NCBI GenBank assembly: GCA_028820505.1 | Contig: JAPPIT010000179.1 | Span: 1-64,000, forward strand | Origin: Defluviicoccus sp. | GTDB lineage: Bacteria > Pseudomonadota > Alphaproteobacteria > MPNO01 | DNA length: 64,000 nucleotides | Direction: 5' to 3' | Shown here: one piece after another, positions 1 to 8,685 of the stretch | Layout: each line of letters starts with the position of its first letter | Numbering within the stretch: position 1 is the first letter of the stretch | Translations under genes and position numbers: made by a program | Notes under the pieces: generated by a model | What the model saw: the letters and a program-made list of their open reading frames with translations, nothing else | Database searches by the model: none | Told to the model about the DNA's origin: nothing

Positions 1-90
1 CTTAAAAACTCGTGGATGGTCGGCCTTCGCCGACCATGACGGTGAGGAGCCGGGGGTAAAGGCGCTTCTATCTGAAACGGACAGGCTCTA
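1..90 (+). repeat. Right arm of family-A palindromic doublet plus conserved flank
   Basis: This stretch carries one arm of the intergenic repeat, GGATGGTCGGC-CTTC-GCCGACCATG, preceded by an A-run, so its left partner must lie before the window. It matches 2838-2924 almost throughout, including a flank after the palindrome that ends in CGGACAGGCTCTAG. The final CTAG contains the stop codon of the PaaK-like gene. Confidence 0.8.
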
Positions 91-1377
91 GTCCCGCAGG
101 TCCTGGAAGCGGGGCGCCTTGACGCTCGCCTCGAAATCGCGGGCCAGGGTGCCGAGAGGCAGCACGTCCACGTCGGGCCGGACTTCGAACGCACCCCTCA
201 CCGAGCCGGCGACTTCCCGCGATACCGAGTCGCCGTCCATTCCCCGCTTGACCTCGATCGACAGCCGCAGGACCTCCCGGTCGTCCGTCGTGACGAGCGC
301 CACCCGGAAATCGGTGACCGCGGGCTGGCGGAACATGAAATCCTCGAATTCGGCGTGGTTCACGTTGATCCCGCGGATCTTGAAGAAGCCGACCGTCCGG
401 TGGGCATGACGCATCACCGGGAACACCGAGAACGGACCGTCGAGCGACGTCTGGTTTCGAATGCTGACGATGTCGCCGGAACTCCAGCGCAGGAACGGCG
501 TCGCGTTGTTGACGAAGAGCGGCGTGATCACCATCAGGCCGTCTTCGCCCTCCGGCAGAGCCTCGCCGGTGTCGGGATCGACGACTTCGAAGACCGCCTG
601 GTCGGTCCAGATGTGGAACCCTTCCTCGACCCTGCTGTCGGCGCCCAGGATGCCGATCTCGGTCATGCCGAAGAGGTCGCGCACTTCGTCCACCCCCCAC
701 ATGCGCTCGAGCTTCTCCCGCTTGGCCGCCGACAACGCCTCCGCCCCGACCAGCAGCTTGCGCACCGGCCCGTCCGCGAGATCGATACCCCCGGCTTCCG
801 CCAGATTGGCGAGATGGAGGCCGTAGCTCGGCATGCCCATCCACAGCGTCGGCCGCAGCCGGGACAGCAGGTCGAGCTGGACTTCCGACGGGGTCGTGTT
901 GCCGGCGCCTACCCAGACGATGCCTATACCCGCGTCGTTGGCGGTACGGGACCACAACTGTCCCGCCGGATGCACGCCGAAGGGAAAGGACATGTGGCAC
1001 AGATCGCCCCGCTCGACGCCCGCGCAAACCCAGCAGCGGACGAGCTGAAGGAAGCTGTAGCGCATGTCTTCCGCCGTCCGCGGGTAGTAGATCGGAACGC
1101 CGGTCGCGCCGCCCGAGCGCCAGTATTCGGCGATTTCGCGCCGCTCGCAGACGACCATCCGGTCCTCGAACGCATCCGCCGGGATCTCGCGCAGGGTTTC
1201 CTTGTCGATAATCGGGATCTTTGCCCATTCGTCGGGATCGTCGAGCCGGTCGGGATCGATGCCGTCCAGCCTGCCGGCGTAGAACGGCGCCCGCTTCGCC
1301 CGCTCGAAGGCAACGCGCTTGCGGCGGCTCTGGATCGCGTCGATTTCGTCCTTCGACGAAGGCAGCTGGAGGTCCAT
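88..1377 (-). CDS. PaaK-like phenylacetate/aryl-CoA ligase family protein (AMP-forming)
   Basis: 429 aa, the usual length of the phenylacetate-CoA ligase (PaaK) branch of the adenylate-forming superfamily, which activates an aromatic or related acid to its CoA thioester through an acyl-AMP. The nucleotide-binding motif is RSGGATGVPIYYP, and the later acid/amide motif is DLFGMTEIG. The C-terminal subdomain contains KIRGINVNHAEFEDF, where PaaK enzymes have the hinge and lid. The ATG is preceded by GGAG at about 8 nt. It diverges from the aminotransferase gene with roughly 100 bp between, so the two may share a control region. The substrate cannot be read from sequence. The stop codon lies inside a dispersed intergenic repeat. 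Confidence 0.75.
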   Translation of the reverse strand: MDLQLPSSKDEIDAIQSRRKRVAFERAKRAPFYAGRLDGIDPDRLDDPDEWAKIPIIDKETLREIPADAFEDRMVVCERREIAEYWRSGGATGVPIYYPRTAEDMRYSFLQLVRCWVCAGVERGDLCHMSFPFGVHPAGQLWSRTANDAGIGIVWVGAGNTTPSEVQLDLLSRLRPTLWMGMPSYGLHLANLAEAGGIDLADGPVRKLLVGAEALSAAKREKLERMWGVDEVRDLFGMTEIGILGADSRVEEGFHIWTDQAVFEVVDPDTGEALPEGEDGLMVITPLFVNNATPFLRWSSGDIVSIRNQTSLDGPFSVFPVMRHAHRTVGFFKIRGINVNHAEFEDFMFRQPAVTDFRVALVTTDDREVLRLSIEVKRGMDGDSVSREVAGSVRGAFEVRPDVDVLPLGTLARDFEASVKAPRFQDLRD

Positions 1378-1480
1378 CGGTCGTCTCCGCCCTTTGCGGC
1401 GGCGATCCTAGAAGAAGTCCGGCGCAAATCGAATATCGGGATTGCGGTCCGGGCGCCCGATGTGATTCCCTAGGCGCGGC

Positions 1481-2341
1481 ATGACGGCAAATTCTCTTAC
1501 CTGGCACGACGGCGCGTGGCACGAGGGCAACCCTCCGCTTCTCGGACCGATGGATCACAGCTGGTGGATGGCCTCCAGCGTGTTCGACGGCGCCCGGGCG
1601 TTCGGAGGCCTCGCGCCCGACCTCGATCTCCACTGCGCGCGCGTGGTGCGTTCGGCCGAGACTTTCGGGATCGCGCCGGCTATCGACGGCCCCGCCATCG
1701 AGGCGCTGTGCTGGGAGGGGATCGGCCGCTTTCACGCCGACGCGGAACTCTATATCCGCCCCATGTTCTACTTCACCGGCGGTTTCGTCGTGCCGGATTA
1801 CGACGCGGCAAGGTTCCTGCTCACGATATTCGAATCGCCCCTGCCCCCCTGGCGCGGTTTGACGGCCTGCCTGGTGCCGTTCCGGCGCCCCGCTCCCGAA
1901 ACGGCGCCGACCCACGCGAAGGCGTCCTGCCTCTACCCCAACGTGGTGCGCTGCATGACCGCGGCGCGGGACAAGGGCTACGACACCGCGATGGTGCTCG
2001 ATCCGGACGGCAACGTGGCGGAGTTCGCCACCAACAACCTCTTCATGGCGAAGGACGGGACGGTGAAGACGCCGGCCGCGAACGGCTGCTTCCTCGCGGG
2101 CATCACCCGTTCCCGGGTCATGGGGCTCCTGCGCGGCGCGGGCGTGCAGGTGGAGGAGACGACGCTGTCGGTCGAGGACGTGATGGGCGCCGACGAGGTG
2201 TTTCTGACCGGCAACTATTCCAAGATCCTGCCGATCTCGAAGGTCGAGGAGTGCGAGTATCCCGAGGGACCGATGGCCCGGCTCGCCCGCAAGCTCTATT
2301 TCGAGTTCGCCGAACGCGAGGGCCGCCGCCGCGCCGCCTGA
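1481..2341 (+). CDS. Class IV PLP aminotransferase, branched-chain aminotransferase-like
   Basis: 286 aa, fold-type IV aminotransferase of the IlvE/DAAT group. The PLP-binding lysine is probably the one in THAKASCLYPN. The motif NVAEFATNNLFMA matches the family's E-x-x-x-x-N signature, and the TGNYSKILPISKVE stretch near the end is the phosphate/substrate-side segment. The family transfers amino groups between branched-chain or D-amino acids and 2-oxoacids in the cytoplasm. The N-terminal stretch (WHDGAWHEGNPPLLGPMDH) resembles the BCAT-like proteins often annotated as branched-chain-amino-acid aminotransferase. It stands alone, divergent from the PaaK-like gene; donor specificity is not determinable here. 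Confidence 0.75.
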   Translation: MTANSLTWHDGAWHEGNPPLLGPMDHSWWMASSVFDGARAFGGLAPDLDLHCARVVRSAETFGIAPAIDGPAIEALCWEGIGRFHADAELYIRPMFYFTGGFVVPDYDAARFLLTIFESPLPPWRGLTACLVPFRRPAPETAPTHAKASCLYPNVVRCMTAARDKGYDTAMVLDPDGNVAEFATNNLFMAKDGTVKTPAANGCFLAGITRSRVMGLLRGAGVQVEETTLSVEDVMGADEVFLTGNYSKILPISKVEECEYPEGPMARLARKLYFEFAEREGRRRAA

Positions 2342-2785
2342 CGCTCGGAGCGTATCCGTTCTTGCTTGAAATCCATCTGTCCTCGCGTCCGCATCCCCTC
2401 CACCTCGTCATGCCCCGAACAAGTCCGGGCATGACGGCGGGGGAAAGCGACCGGGCCGGGCCACCGCGCCTGACCCGCGTTTCTCACCAAGGGTCGACGC
2501 AGAGCCCGCACCGCGGCCGACCTCAAAGCTGTCACCCCGGCCTTGAGCCGGGGTCCAGGCTTGTCCCGGACACCGATCCGGGGGCCACAAGCACCGCCCT
2601 CGCCCAGCTTCCCTGGACCCCGGATCAAGTCCGGGGTGACAACCGGGGGGCGGAGACGGCCTCTCTCATGGGCCCGGAACCCGCGCTGAAAAACTAAACC
2701 GGACAGCGGTGGAACAAGTCCGGGCATGACGGGATGGGGCCAGGGCACGTTTGTTCTAGTTGGAACCGCTTCTTCCGTTCTCTTT
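2342..2785. repeat. Intergenic palindromic repeat cluster (families B and C)
   Basis: No gene is evident. A single GTCATGCCC...GGGCATGAC palindrome sits at 2407-2436. A facing pair of CACCCCGG...CCGGGGTCCAG elements occupies 2531-2640, and an arm TAAACCGGACAG...AAGTCCGGGCATGACGG lies at 2695-2732. Each element is a short hairpin, and most are arranged as inverted pairs. Confidence 0.75.
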
Positions 2786-2924
2786 CGTCATGGTCGGCGA
2801 AGGCCGACCATCCACGTTTTGTTTTTGTTTCCAGTGCCTTAAAAACTCGTGGATGGTCGGCCTTCGCCGACCATGACGGTGAGGGTCGGGGTAAAGCGCT
2901 TCTATCTGGAACGGACAGGCTCTA
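2786..2924. repeat. Family-A doublet (GAAG loop type) with flank
   Basis: Two facing arms, CATGGTCGGC-GAAG-GCCGACCATCC and its inverse, are separated by about 30 bp beginning TTTTG and ending AAAAACT. Each arm alone forms a 9-bp hairpin, and together they form one long inverted repeat. A conserved flank ending CGGACAGGCTCTAG follows the right arm, as at the start of the window. Hairpins followed by T-runs in both directions would allow a bidirectional terminator role, which is inference. Confidence 0.8.
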
Positions 2925-3046
2925 GGTGTCGGAGAACGCGCGCACCGCCCGACCTTGTCCCCGCCTCTCGGCGCAGAGCCCGCCGAACGCCGAACCCGAC
3001 AGCAAAGGGACGAGTCCGGGCATGACGGCGGGGGGACAGCCGCGTC
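2925..3046. repeat. Rest of intergenic gap, partial family-B arm
   Basis: A degenerate family-B arm, CGACAGCAAAGGGACGAGTC followed by CGGGCATGACGG, lies at about 2997-3028, close to the end of the convergent desaturase-Fbp gene. Nothing else is recognisable. Confidence 0.5.
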
Positions 3047-5035
3047 CTACCACCCCGCCCTGTCGATCACCTTCTGCGCGGCGGGGGCGAGGTCGGCGAT
3101 GCGGGCGATGGGGAGCTTGTCCTCGCGGAAGCCGCTGCCGGCCTTCACCGCGTCGGGCGGGGCGACGGCGGGGTTGACCGGGTATTCGAAGTTGACCGTG
3201 CCGTAGAGCTTCTGCGCCGCCTCCGAGGTCAGGAATTCGAGGAAGCCGACCGCGCCCGCCTTGTTGCGCGAGTGCCTGGCCACCCCGCCGCCCGAAATGT
3301 TGACATGGGTGCCGCGGCCCGCCTGATTGGGGAAGATCAGGCGCACCGCCTTCGCCCATTCGCGGTGCGCCGGCACCGGCGACGCCGCCAGCTTGCCGTA
3401 ATAGTAGTTGTTGACGATCGAGACGTCGCAGACGCCCTCGAAGATCGCCTTCACCTGCGCCCGGTCGTTGCCCTGCGGCCGGCGCGCGAGGTTGGCGACC
3501 ACGCCGCGCGCCCAGGCGAGCGCGCCGGCCTCGCCATGCGCGGCGATCATCGAGGCGACCAGAGCCCGGTTGTAGACGTGGCTGCCGGGCCGCGCGCAGA
3601 TGCGGCCCTTCCAGCGCGCGTCCGTCAGGTCCTCGTAGCGCTTTATCAGGTCCGTGTCCTTCGCCTTGCGGGAGACCACGACCACCCGGGCGCGTTTCGA
3701 GAACGCGAACCAGCGGTCGCCGGGATCGCGCAGATGGGCGGGGATGTTCTTCTTGAGCACCGCGGAGTCCACCGCCGCCAGCAGGTCCTTGTCGGCGTAG
3801 ACGTGGAGCCGGGCGATGTCGACGGTCAGCACCACGTCGGCCGGGCTCCGCCGGCCCTCGGCCTGCAGGCGCTGCGCGAGACCCTTCCTGGCGTAGACGG
3901 TATTGACCTTGACCCCCGTCTTCTTCTCGTAAGCCGCGATGAACGGGTTTATCAGGAAGGGCTGGCGGTGGGAGTAGATGTTGAGCTCCTGCGCGAGGGC
4001 GCCGGGCGCGCCGAGGAGCGCGGGCAGCGCCGCCAGCGCCGCGATACCGCCCCGAAAGGACGGGCTGAAGCGGTGTGTCGACATGGTCGTGGGTCTCCCG
4101 AACAGGGATTTGTAGAGCATCGCGGCGGCGTCCCGAAAGGGGGCGAGGTAGACGTTGGCGAGGCGGTGGCTGGCCGCGCCCGCGCCGGGCAGGCCGAAGC
4201 GGAGGTCGGGGCCGCGTTCGGCGAGGCGGAGGCTGCCGCCGATCCAGTCCCACACCGCGAGCACGGCGCCGAAATTGCGGCCGGCGTGCCGCGCCGCGGC
4301 GGAATGGTGGATCTGGTGCTGGGCGGGCGAGATCAGCACCCGCTCGACGATCCGCCCGTAGGAGATCCGGACATGGCTGTGGCGCAGGTTCGACCCCGCG
4401 ACGTTGAACGCGAAGATTATCGCGTTGGCGCCGAGCACGGTCACCAGCTCCGCCCGGTCGCCGAAGAAGAACACGAAGCCGGCGACGCTGACGGCCTGCA
4501 CCAGCGTCGCGCGGAGCGCGAACAGGACGCCCTCGACCGGGTGGGTGCGGTAGACCGTGAACGGCGTCAGCGTCTCGGCGGTGTGATGCACCCGGTGGAA
4601 GCACCAGAGGACGGGCCATGCGTGCAGCCAGCGGTGCAGCAGATACCGGGTCGCGTCGTCGAGCAGGAACAGGGCGAGGGTGAAGCCCGCCGCCACCGCC
4701 CAGCCGGGCGCGTCGGCGAGCAGGACGGGGCGCCCGTCGAACCAGACATGCATCCCCTCGAAGAGCAGCGTCGCCAGGCCGAGCGTGGAGACCAGCCGGG
4801 GCGCCACCCCCATCATCGCCGCCTGGTTGACGACCGCGATCCGGTAATCCGCCCGCGCCGAGCGCGACCACCAGATCTTCGGGTCGAACAGGCGGGGATG
4901 CGCGCCCCCCGCGATCCGCCGGACCGCGATGGCGATGACGAGCGCGCTCAGGAGATAGCCGAGGAAGACCCGCTTCTTCGGGTTCAGAAGCTGGTCGGCG
5001 AGGCGCTCGGCGAATTCGACGACGAAACCGTCCAT
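3047..5035 (-). CDS. Fusion: sterol desaturase/fatty-acid hydroxylase family + ferric iron-binding periplasmic protein
   Basis: 662 aa in one uninterrupted frame. Residues 1-317 are a membrane di-iron sterol desaturase/hydroxylase: several hydrophobic segments and the histidine clusters LLHRWLH, HRVHH and HQIHH. Residues 318-662 are a complete FbpA/AfuA-type ABC substrate-binding protein: its own Met, a signal peptide ending GALAQ, then ELNIYSHRQPFLINPFIAAYEKKTG-type sequence (read in parts) and the SIVNNYYYGKL metal-binding tyrosines. The second half starts at an ATG (4084) with GGGAG about 9 nt upstream, so it can be translated on its own. What is unusual is the missing stop between the two. 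It may be a real fusion, read-through of two genes, or a lost stop/sequence error. The neighbours are probable iron-uptake genes; no permease or ATPase is present. Confidence 0.75.
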   Translation of the reverse strand: MDGFVVEFAERLADQLLNPKKRVFLGYLLSALVIAIAVRRIAGGAHPRLFDPKIWWSRSARADYRIAVVNQAAMMGVAPRLVSTLGLATLLFEGMHVWFDGRPVLLADAPGWAVAAGFTLALFLLDDATRYLLHRWLHAWPVLWCFHRVHHTAETLTPFTVYRTHPVEGVLFALRATLVQAVSVAGFVFFFGDRAELVTVLGANAIIFAFNVAGSNLRHSHVRISYGRIVERVLISPAQHQIHHSAAARHAGRNFGAVLAVWDWIGGSLRLAERGPDLRFGLPGAGAASHRLANVYLAPFRDAAAMLYKSLFGRPTTMSTHRFSPSFRGGIAALAALPALLGAPGALAQELNIYSHRQPFLINPFIAAYEKKTGVKVNTVYARKGLAQRLQAEGRRSPADVVLTVDIARLHVYADKDLLAAVDSAVLKKNIPAHLRDPGDRWFAFSKRARVVVVSRKAKDTDLIKRYEDLTDARWKGRICARPGSHVYNRALVASMIAAHGEAGALAWARGVVANLARRPQGNDRAQVKAIFEGVCDVSIVNNYYYGKLAASPVPAHREWAKAVRLIFPNQAGRGTHVNISGGGVARHSRNKAGAVGFLEFLTSEAAQKLYGTVNFEYPVNPAVAPPDAVKAGSGFREDKLPIARIADLAPAAQKVIDRAGW
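4082..4099 (-). promoter_or_regulatory. Internal ribosome binding site and start codon of the Fbp part
   Basis: On the minus strand GGGAGA stands 9 nt before an in-frame ATG (codon 318 of the fused frame), followed directly by a typical signal peptide. This would let the ferric-binding domain be made as a separate exported protein. Confidence 0.55.
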
Positions 5036-5420
5036 GACCGGCCGATCTACGGTGGGCCCGTCTTACAGGGAACCGACGCGGCGCGGCGTCCCTCGATACG
5101 CGGCTTCGCCGCTACTCGGGACGAGGGGTTTTCCTGTGGCATGCCGCCTCTCCTCATCCTGAGTAGCGCCCGAAGGGGGTGTATCGAAGGACGGCCCGAA
5201 CCGCCCCCAAGCCTGTCACCCCGGCCTTGAGCCGGGGTCCAGAGACACGGGCACCGCCTTCGCCCGGCCTCCCTGGACCCCGGCTCAAGGCCGGGGCGAC
5301 AGCGGGACGGACGACAGGCTGCGGGCTTCCCTGGAACCGCCGGGGAGCGGCCAAGTCCGTGTCGCGCAACCGTTCCCGCGCGTTCGACACAAGAAGCGCC
5401 CGCCGCTCGTGAGAACCCCC
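5036..5420. repeat. Intergenic region with one family-D and one family-C doublet
   Basis: The family-D pair lies at 5087-5193: CTCGATACGCGGCTTCGCCG...CTACTCGGG facing CTCATCCTGAGTAGCG...TATCGAAGG. The family-C pair is at 5215-5300: CACCCCGGCCTTGAGCCGGGGTCC facing its inverse. No open frame here looks coding. The gap separates the fused desaturase-Fbp gene from the DUF4856 gene on the same strand, so they may be separate transcripts. Confidence 0.75.
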
Positions 5421-6839
5421 CTAGTCGTTCTCCGCCGAGGCCTTGCCGCCGAGCGCGTCGGAGAGCGCCTTCATGTCCCCGGTCACGTCGTTGTTGCGGG
5501 CCTTGACCCCGAACCTGTCGATCAGGAGCTTCTGCACCTTGGCCATGTGCAGCATGTACTCGCCCCATTCCGGGCCCTGGTCGCGCACGTAGTTGCCCTT
5601 GGAGTCGATGTCGACCACCTGGCTCGCGTTCAAGAGCAGCGGGCCGGCGCCGATCATCCGGTTGAGCCGGGTCGCGGTCTCGCCGAGATTGTTCTTGCCC
5701 GCCTGCAGCGCGAGCGAGAAGCCCTTGAGCTCGCCCCAGTGCTTGGCGTAGGCGCGGAACGCCTTGGCGGGATCGCCCTTGGCGTCGGTGATGGTCTTCA
5801 GCTTGACCATGTCCTTGTAGACCGATCCGGCGTATTTGAACGTCGCCTCGGCCAGCACCTTCTCCCAATTGTCCGAGATCGTCTTGGCGTGGCCCATCAG
5901 CGTGGCGCGCTGGGCGTCGGTCAGCTTCTCGCCCTTCGCGGCGGCGAGCAGCTTGCGCCCGTCGAGGAACGCCTTCGCGATGGTGTGCAGGTACGACGTG
6001 CTGTTGCCCTTGTCGTAGACCGAGGCGTCGAACCCGGCCGCGTAATAGGCCGGACCGAAGGTCATCTCGGTCTTGAGGTCGACCTTGCCGTCCCTGTTCA
6101 TGTCGGCCGCGGCAACGTCCCTCTGCTTGGCGATGTCGTAGACCTGCTTCGGGGTCAGCTTCAGCGTGTGCGCCGGCGTCCCGAAATAGCCGAACGCCTC
6201 GTCCCAGGCGTGCTCCTTGCCGGTATAGGCCGCGCCCTTCGAGTAGGGCTTGTCGTTGGGCTTTTTGGTTGCGCTCAGATACTCGTCGAGATAGCCGTCG
6301 ACCGCCTGGTTGTAGGACACCGCCCCCATGATGAACTTGGAGATCAGCTGGCCGTAATCGTAGCCGTTGGCGGCGTCGAACCCCTTCTTCGCCGACGACG
6401 CCTTGTCGATCCAGAAGGCGACCAGCTCGGGGCCGGTCATGCCGTTCGGCATCCCGGCGACGGCGGCCTTGTAGGTCTTGCCGGCGAGGTTCTTGCCCTT
6501 GCTCAGCGAATCGACTTCGGTCTGCTTGACGGCGAACTTGCCCTTGGTCGCGGGCGCGACGATCTTCCGCCCGGCGTCCTTGCCGGAGAAGTAGGCCATC
6601 ATCTGCGCCTTGAGCGCCGGGTTGGGCTTGCCGTTCCCCTTGCCGACCAGCTTCTTCAGCGAATCGTGCAGCGCATGCCGCGCGATCTGCCCGCCATAGG
6701 ACACCGACGTGGTCTTCTTGCCGGAATACCCCTTCACCGTCACCGGAAACCCGGAATAGACCATCCCGTCCGCCGCGGCGGCGCCCGAGAGCAACACAAG
6801 CGACAGTGCCGCCGTCCCTGCGATAATCGTCTTCTTCAT
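5421..6839 (-). CDS. DUF4856 (imelysin-like) exported protein
   Basis: 472 aa starting at the ATG at 6839, preceded by a strong GGAGGAGGAGT ribosome site. A Lys-Lys signal peptide (MKKTIIAGTAALSLVLLSG) ends near GAAAADG. The mature part resembles DUF4856, a periplasmic/outer-surface family related in context to imelysins. It contains a calcium-loop-like ADMNRDGKVDL segment and YSGKKTTSVSYGGQIARHAL near the N-terminus. It lies between the DUF2325 gene and the desaturase-Fbp fusion, all on one strand behind a Fur-like box, which points to iron acquisition or handling outside the cytoplasm. The exact ligand is unknown. The family assignment is from memory of its motifs. Confidence 0.65.
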   Translation of the reverse strand: MKKTIIAGTAALSLVLLSGAAAADGMVYSGFPVTVKGYSGKKTTSVSYGGQIARHALHDSLKKLVGKGNGKPNPALKAQMMAYFSGKDAGRKIVAPATKGKFAVKQTEVDSLSKGKNLAGKTYKAAVAGMPNGMTGPELVAFWIDKASSAKKGFDAANGYDYGQLISKFIMGAVSYNQAVDGYLDEYLSATKKPNDKPYSKGAAYTGKEHAWDEAFGYFGTPAHTLKLTPKQVYDIAKQRDVAAADMNRDGKVDLKTEMTFGPAYYAAGFDASVYDKGNSTSYLHTIAKAFLDGRKLLAAAKGEKLTDAQRATLMGHAKTISDNWEKVLAEATFKYAGSVYKDMVKLKTITDAKGDPAKAFRAYAKHWGELKGFSLALQAGKNNLGETATRLNRMIGAGPLLLNASQVVDIDSKGNYVRDQGPEWGEYMLHMAKVQKLLIDRFGVKARNNDVTGDMKALSDALGGKASAEND

Positions 6840-6894
6840 CCTGACTCCTCCTCCAGTTGTCGATCCCAAGGGATCGGTTTCGGTTATTGAAAAC

Positions 6895-8151
6895 TCAGTG
6901 GCGCGCCGCACCGGCACCTCCCTCCCCGGCCGGGCCCCCGTCGCCGCAGGCGTGGTGCAGCCCGGCGGCGAGCGCCGACAGGCTGGCGCTCCTCAGCGGC
7001 ACGAACGTCTTGGCGGCCCGCTTGCAGAACTTCTTGGCCCGCAGGCAGGCGCTGTGGCTGACGCAGTCGATCGGGCAGAGCACCACGTCGGCCTGGCTGA
7101 GCACCCGGTCGAGGCGCTGCGCCCCGTCCTCGACGCCGCCGTCGTGATGGGCGAACCGCCCGTTCGCGCTCTCGACCAGGGCGCGGAAATGGCGCACCGC
7201 CGCGTCCCGCCCGCCGACATAGGCGATCCGGCGGCCGCAGAGGTCGATCGCGGGGGCATCCGCGCGGTGGTCTTCGCCGACGGCGATCCCCGATCGCAGC
7301 ATCGCCTCCAACGCCGAGCGCTCCGCTTCCGCGGCCTCCAGCCTGGCGGCGTGGTCGCTCCTCTCCCGGCGCAGTTCGGCGAGCTCCCGCTCCAGGGCCT
7401 GGCTGCGCCGCGCCTCGGCGTCGCGGTCCCGCCGCGTCTCCTCCAGCGCCGCCTCGGCCCCGTCCTTCCCGCTCCGCAGCCCGCGATAGAGGTCGCCGCT
7501 CTCGAACGCGCGCAGCCGGGCCTCGGCCGCCTCCAGCGCCGCCGCCCCGGCTTCGGCGGTCCGGAGCCGGTCCCGCAGCGCCTCGTTCTCCCGCGCACGG
7601 CGTTCGAGGCGCCGCGCGGCGTCCGAAAGCCTGCGGTCGAGCGCGTCGCGCTCCGCCTCCGCCGCGCGCAGGCGCTGGGAGGCGTCCCGGTTGGCGCTGC
7701 CCATGCGGTGCGACAGCATGTGCACCACGCCATAGGCCTCCGCCCGCAGATCCTCGGTCGCGGCGGGGTGGGTCATCACCGCCCAGAACGGCCCGGGAAT
7801 GTCGCCCTTTGCCACCGCGCGCGACCAGAACGAAGCGAGCGCCGCCTCGTCCCGCGCCGCGCGGGCGGCGCCGATGGCGGCGTGCCAGCGCCGGTCGAGG
7901 CGCTTGTGCAGCAGCCGCGTCAGCGGGGTGGGCTCGCCGCAATTCTGCACGAACCAGGCGTGGACCTCGTAATCGGTGGCGTCGGGCTCGGGCACGATCC
8001 CCGCCTTACGCCCGGTCTTGACCAGATCGGCGAAGCTCATGCAGGTGCCGAGCACCGCGCAGTGCAGGCCGGGCGTCAGCTCCCACAGCCGCAGGCGCCT
8101 GCGCGCGGCGGGCGGCGGCGCGGCCTCGACCTCAGCGCGCGACACGCACAT
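6895..8151 (-). CDS. DUF2325 domain protein with central coiled coil
   Basis: 418 aa. Residues 1-60 contain the conserved N-terminal segment (LWELTPGLHCAVLGTCMSF). Residues about 170-290 are a long charged coiled coil rich in Ala/Glu/Arg. The C-terminal domain is DUF2325: RIAYVGGRDAAVRHF, HHDGGVED, then ADVVLCPIDCVSHSAC followed by LRAKKFCK. The function of DUF2325 is not established. The paired cysteines and His/Asp residues could bind metal, and these proteins recur beside iron-uptake genes. The 5' end overlaps the preceding small ORF by 20 nt, and DUF4856 follows after 55 nt, consistent with one operon. Confidence 0.7.
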   Translation of the reverse strand: MCVSRAEVEAAPPPAARRRLRLWELTPGLHCAVLGTCMSFADLVKTGRKAGIVPEPDATDYEVHAWFVQNCGEPTPLTRLLHKRLDRRWHAAIGAARAARDEAALASFWSRAVAKGDIPGPFWAVMTHPAATEDLRAEAYGVVHMLSHRMGSANRDASQRLRAAEAERDALDRRLSDAARRLERRARENEALRDRLRTAEAGAAALEAAEARLRAFESGDLYRGLRSGKDGAEAALEETRRDRDAEARRSQALERELAELRRERSDHAARLEAAEAERSALEAMLRSGIAVGEDHRADAPAIDLCGRRIAYVGGRDAAVRHFRALVESANGRFAHHDGGVEDGAQRLDRVLSQADVVLCPIDCVSHSACLRAKKFCKRAAKTFVPLRSASLSALAAGLHHACGDGGPAGEGGAGAARH

Positions 8152-8320
8152 GACGCACTTTCCCCTCGCCCGTCACGGCGGGCCCGCGGGCGGGGCGGGC
8201 AGGGGCTTTCCCCGCCGCCGCGCGCCGCCCCCGGCCCGGCTTCGGCTTGCCGCGCGCCCGTGCCGCCTCGACGAGCAGCTCGCCGAGCAGCCTGCGGTCT
8301 ATGTTGAGCACGATCAGCAC
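8132..8320 (-). CDS. Small basic hypothetical protein (62 aa)
   Basis: A GTG-started frame of 62 codons fills the space between the DUF2218 stop and the DUF2325 start, overlapping the latter by 20 nt. The N-terminus (VLIVLNIDRRLLGELLVEAA) could form a beta strand and helix; the rest is Arg/Ala/Pro-rich and low complexity. No family is recognised, and it does not match HemP. The ribosome site is weak. It is supported mainly by operon geometry. Confidence 0.35.
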   Translation of the reverse strand: MLIVLNIDRRLLGELLVEAARARGKPKPGRGRRAAAGKAPARPARGPAVTGEGKVRHVRVAR

Positions 8321-8341
8321 GACTCGAACGACGCCGCCGGG

Positions 8342-8623
8342 TCACCGCCAGTCGATCTTCAGCTCTTCCCGGAAGGCGAAGCGTTCCAGATGGGAGGCAA
8401 GAACGCTTGTGAGCCTCGTCAGGTCTTCCTCGTTCCCGGCCAGGGCCGTCATCTTCAGACCGTCCGGCCCCGCCTGCAGCGCCGCCCGGCCGAATTCGAA
8501 GGCGATCGACCCCCTTTCCGGGGTGAATTCGACCTCGAGCTTGTGGCCGAAATGCTTGCACAGGCGCTGCAGGTAGCCGCTGGCGTTCCCGGTTTCGACG
8601 AGGATGCTCGAAGAGGCGTTCAC
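8342..8623 (-). CDS. DUF2218 domain protein
   Basis: 93 aa from a GTG at 8623 with GGAGG 5 nt upstream; a longer frame to 8713 would run into the promoter box. The sequence matches the DUF2218 pattern: LQRLCKHFGHKLEVEF early, FEFGRAALQAG in the middle, and SHLERFAFREELKIDW at the end. DUF2218 proteins are small cytoplasmic proteins of unknown activity, often encoded with siderophore or iron-uptake genes. It is the first gene of the minus-strand cluster, about 60 nt downstream of the Fur-like palindrome. Confidence 0.75.
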   Translation of the reverse strand: MNASSSILVETGNASGYLQRLCKHFGHKLEVEFTPERGSIAFEFGRAALQAGPDGLKMTALAGNEEDLTRLTSVLASHLERFAFREELKIDWR

Positions 8624-8685
8624 GGTTTCCTCCGTTGCTGAGTCCGAACCGTCCACCCCGCATTTTAGATGCGATTGCCTATCAC

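Noticed and set aside
68-1915. Very long open frame on the minus strand across the PaaK-like and aminotransferase genes
   Set aside because: Low-complexity Arg/Ala/Gly/Pro translation typical of a shadow frame in high-GC DNA; both real genes there have full family motifs.
2342-2785. CRISPR array
   Set aside because: Repeats here are a few palindromes in inverted pairs, not a regular direct-repeat/spacer series, and no cas genes are present.
8132-8320. The 62-codon ORF as the hemin-uptake protein HemP
   Set aside because: Operon context suggested it, but the HemP sequence pattern is absent; kept only as a low-confidence hypothetical.
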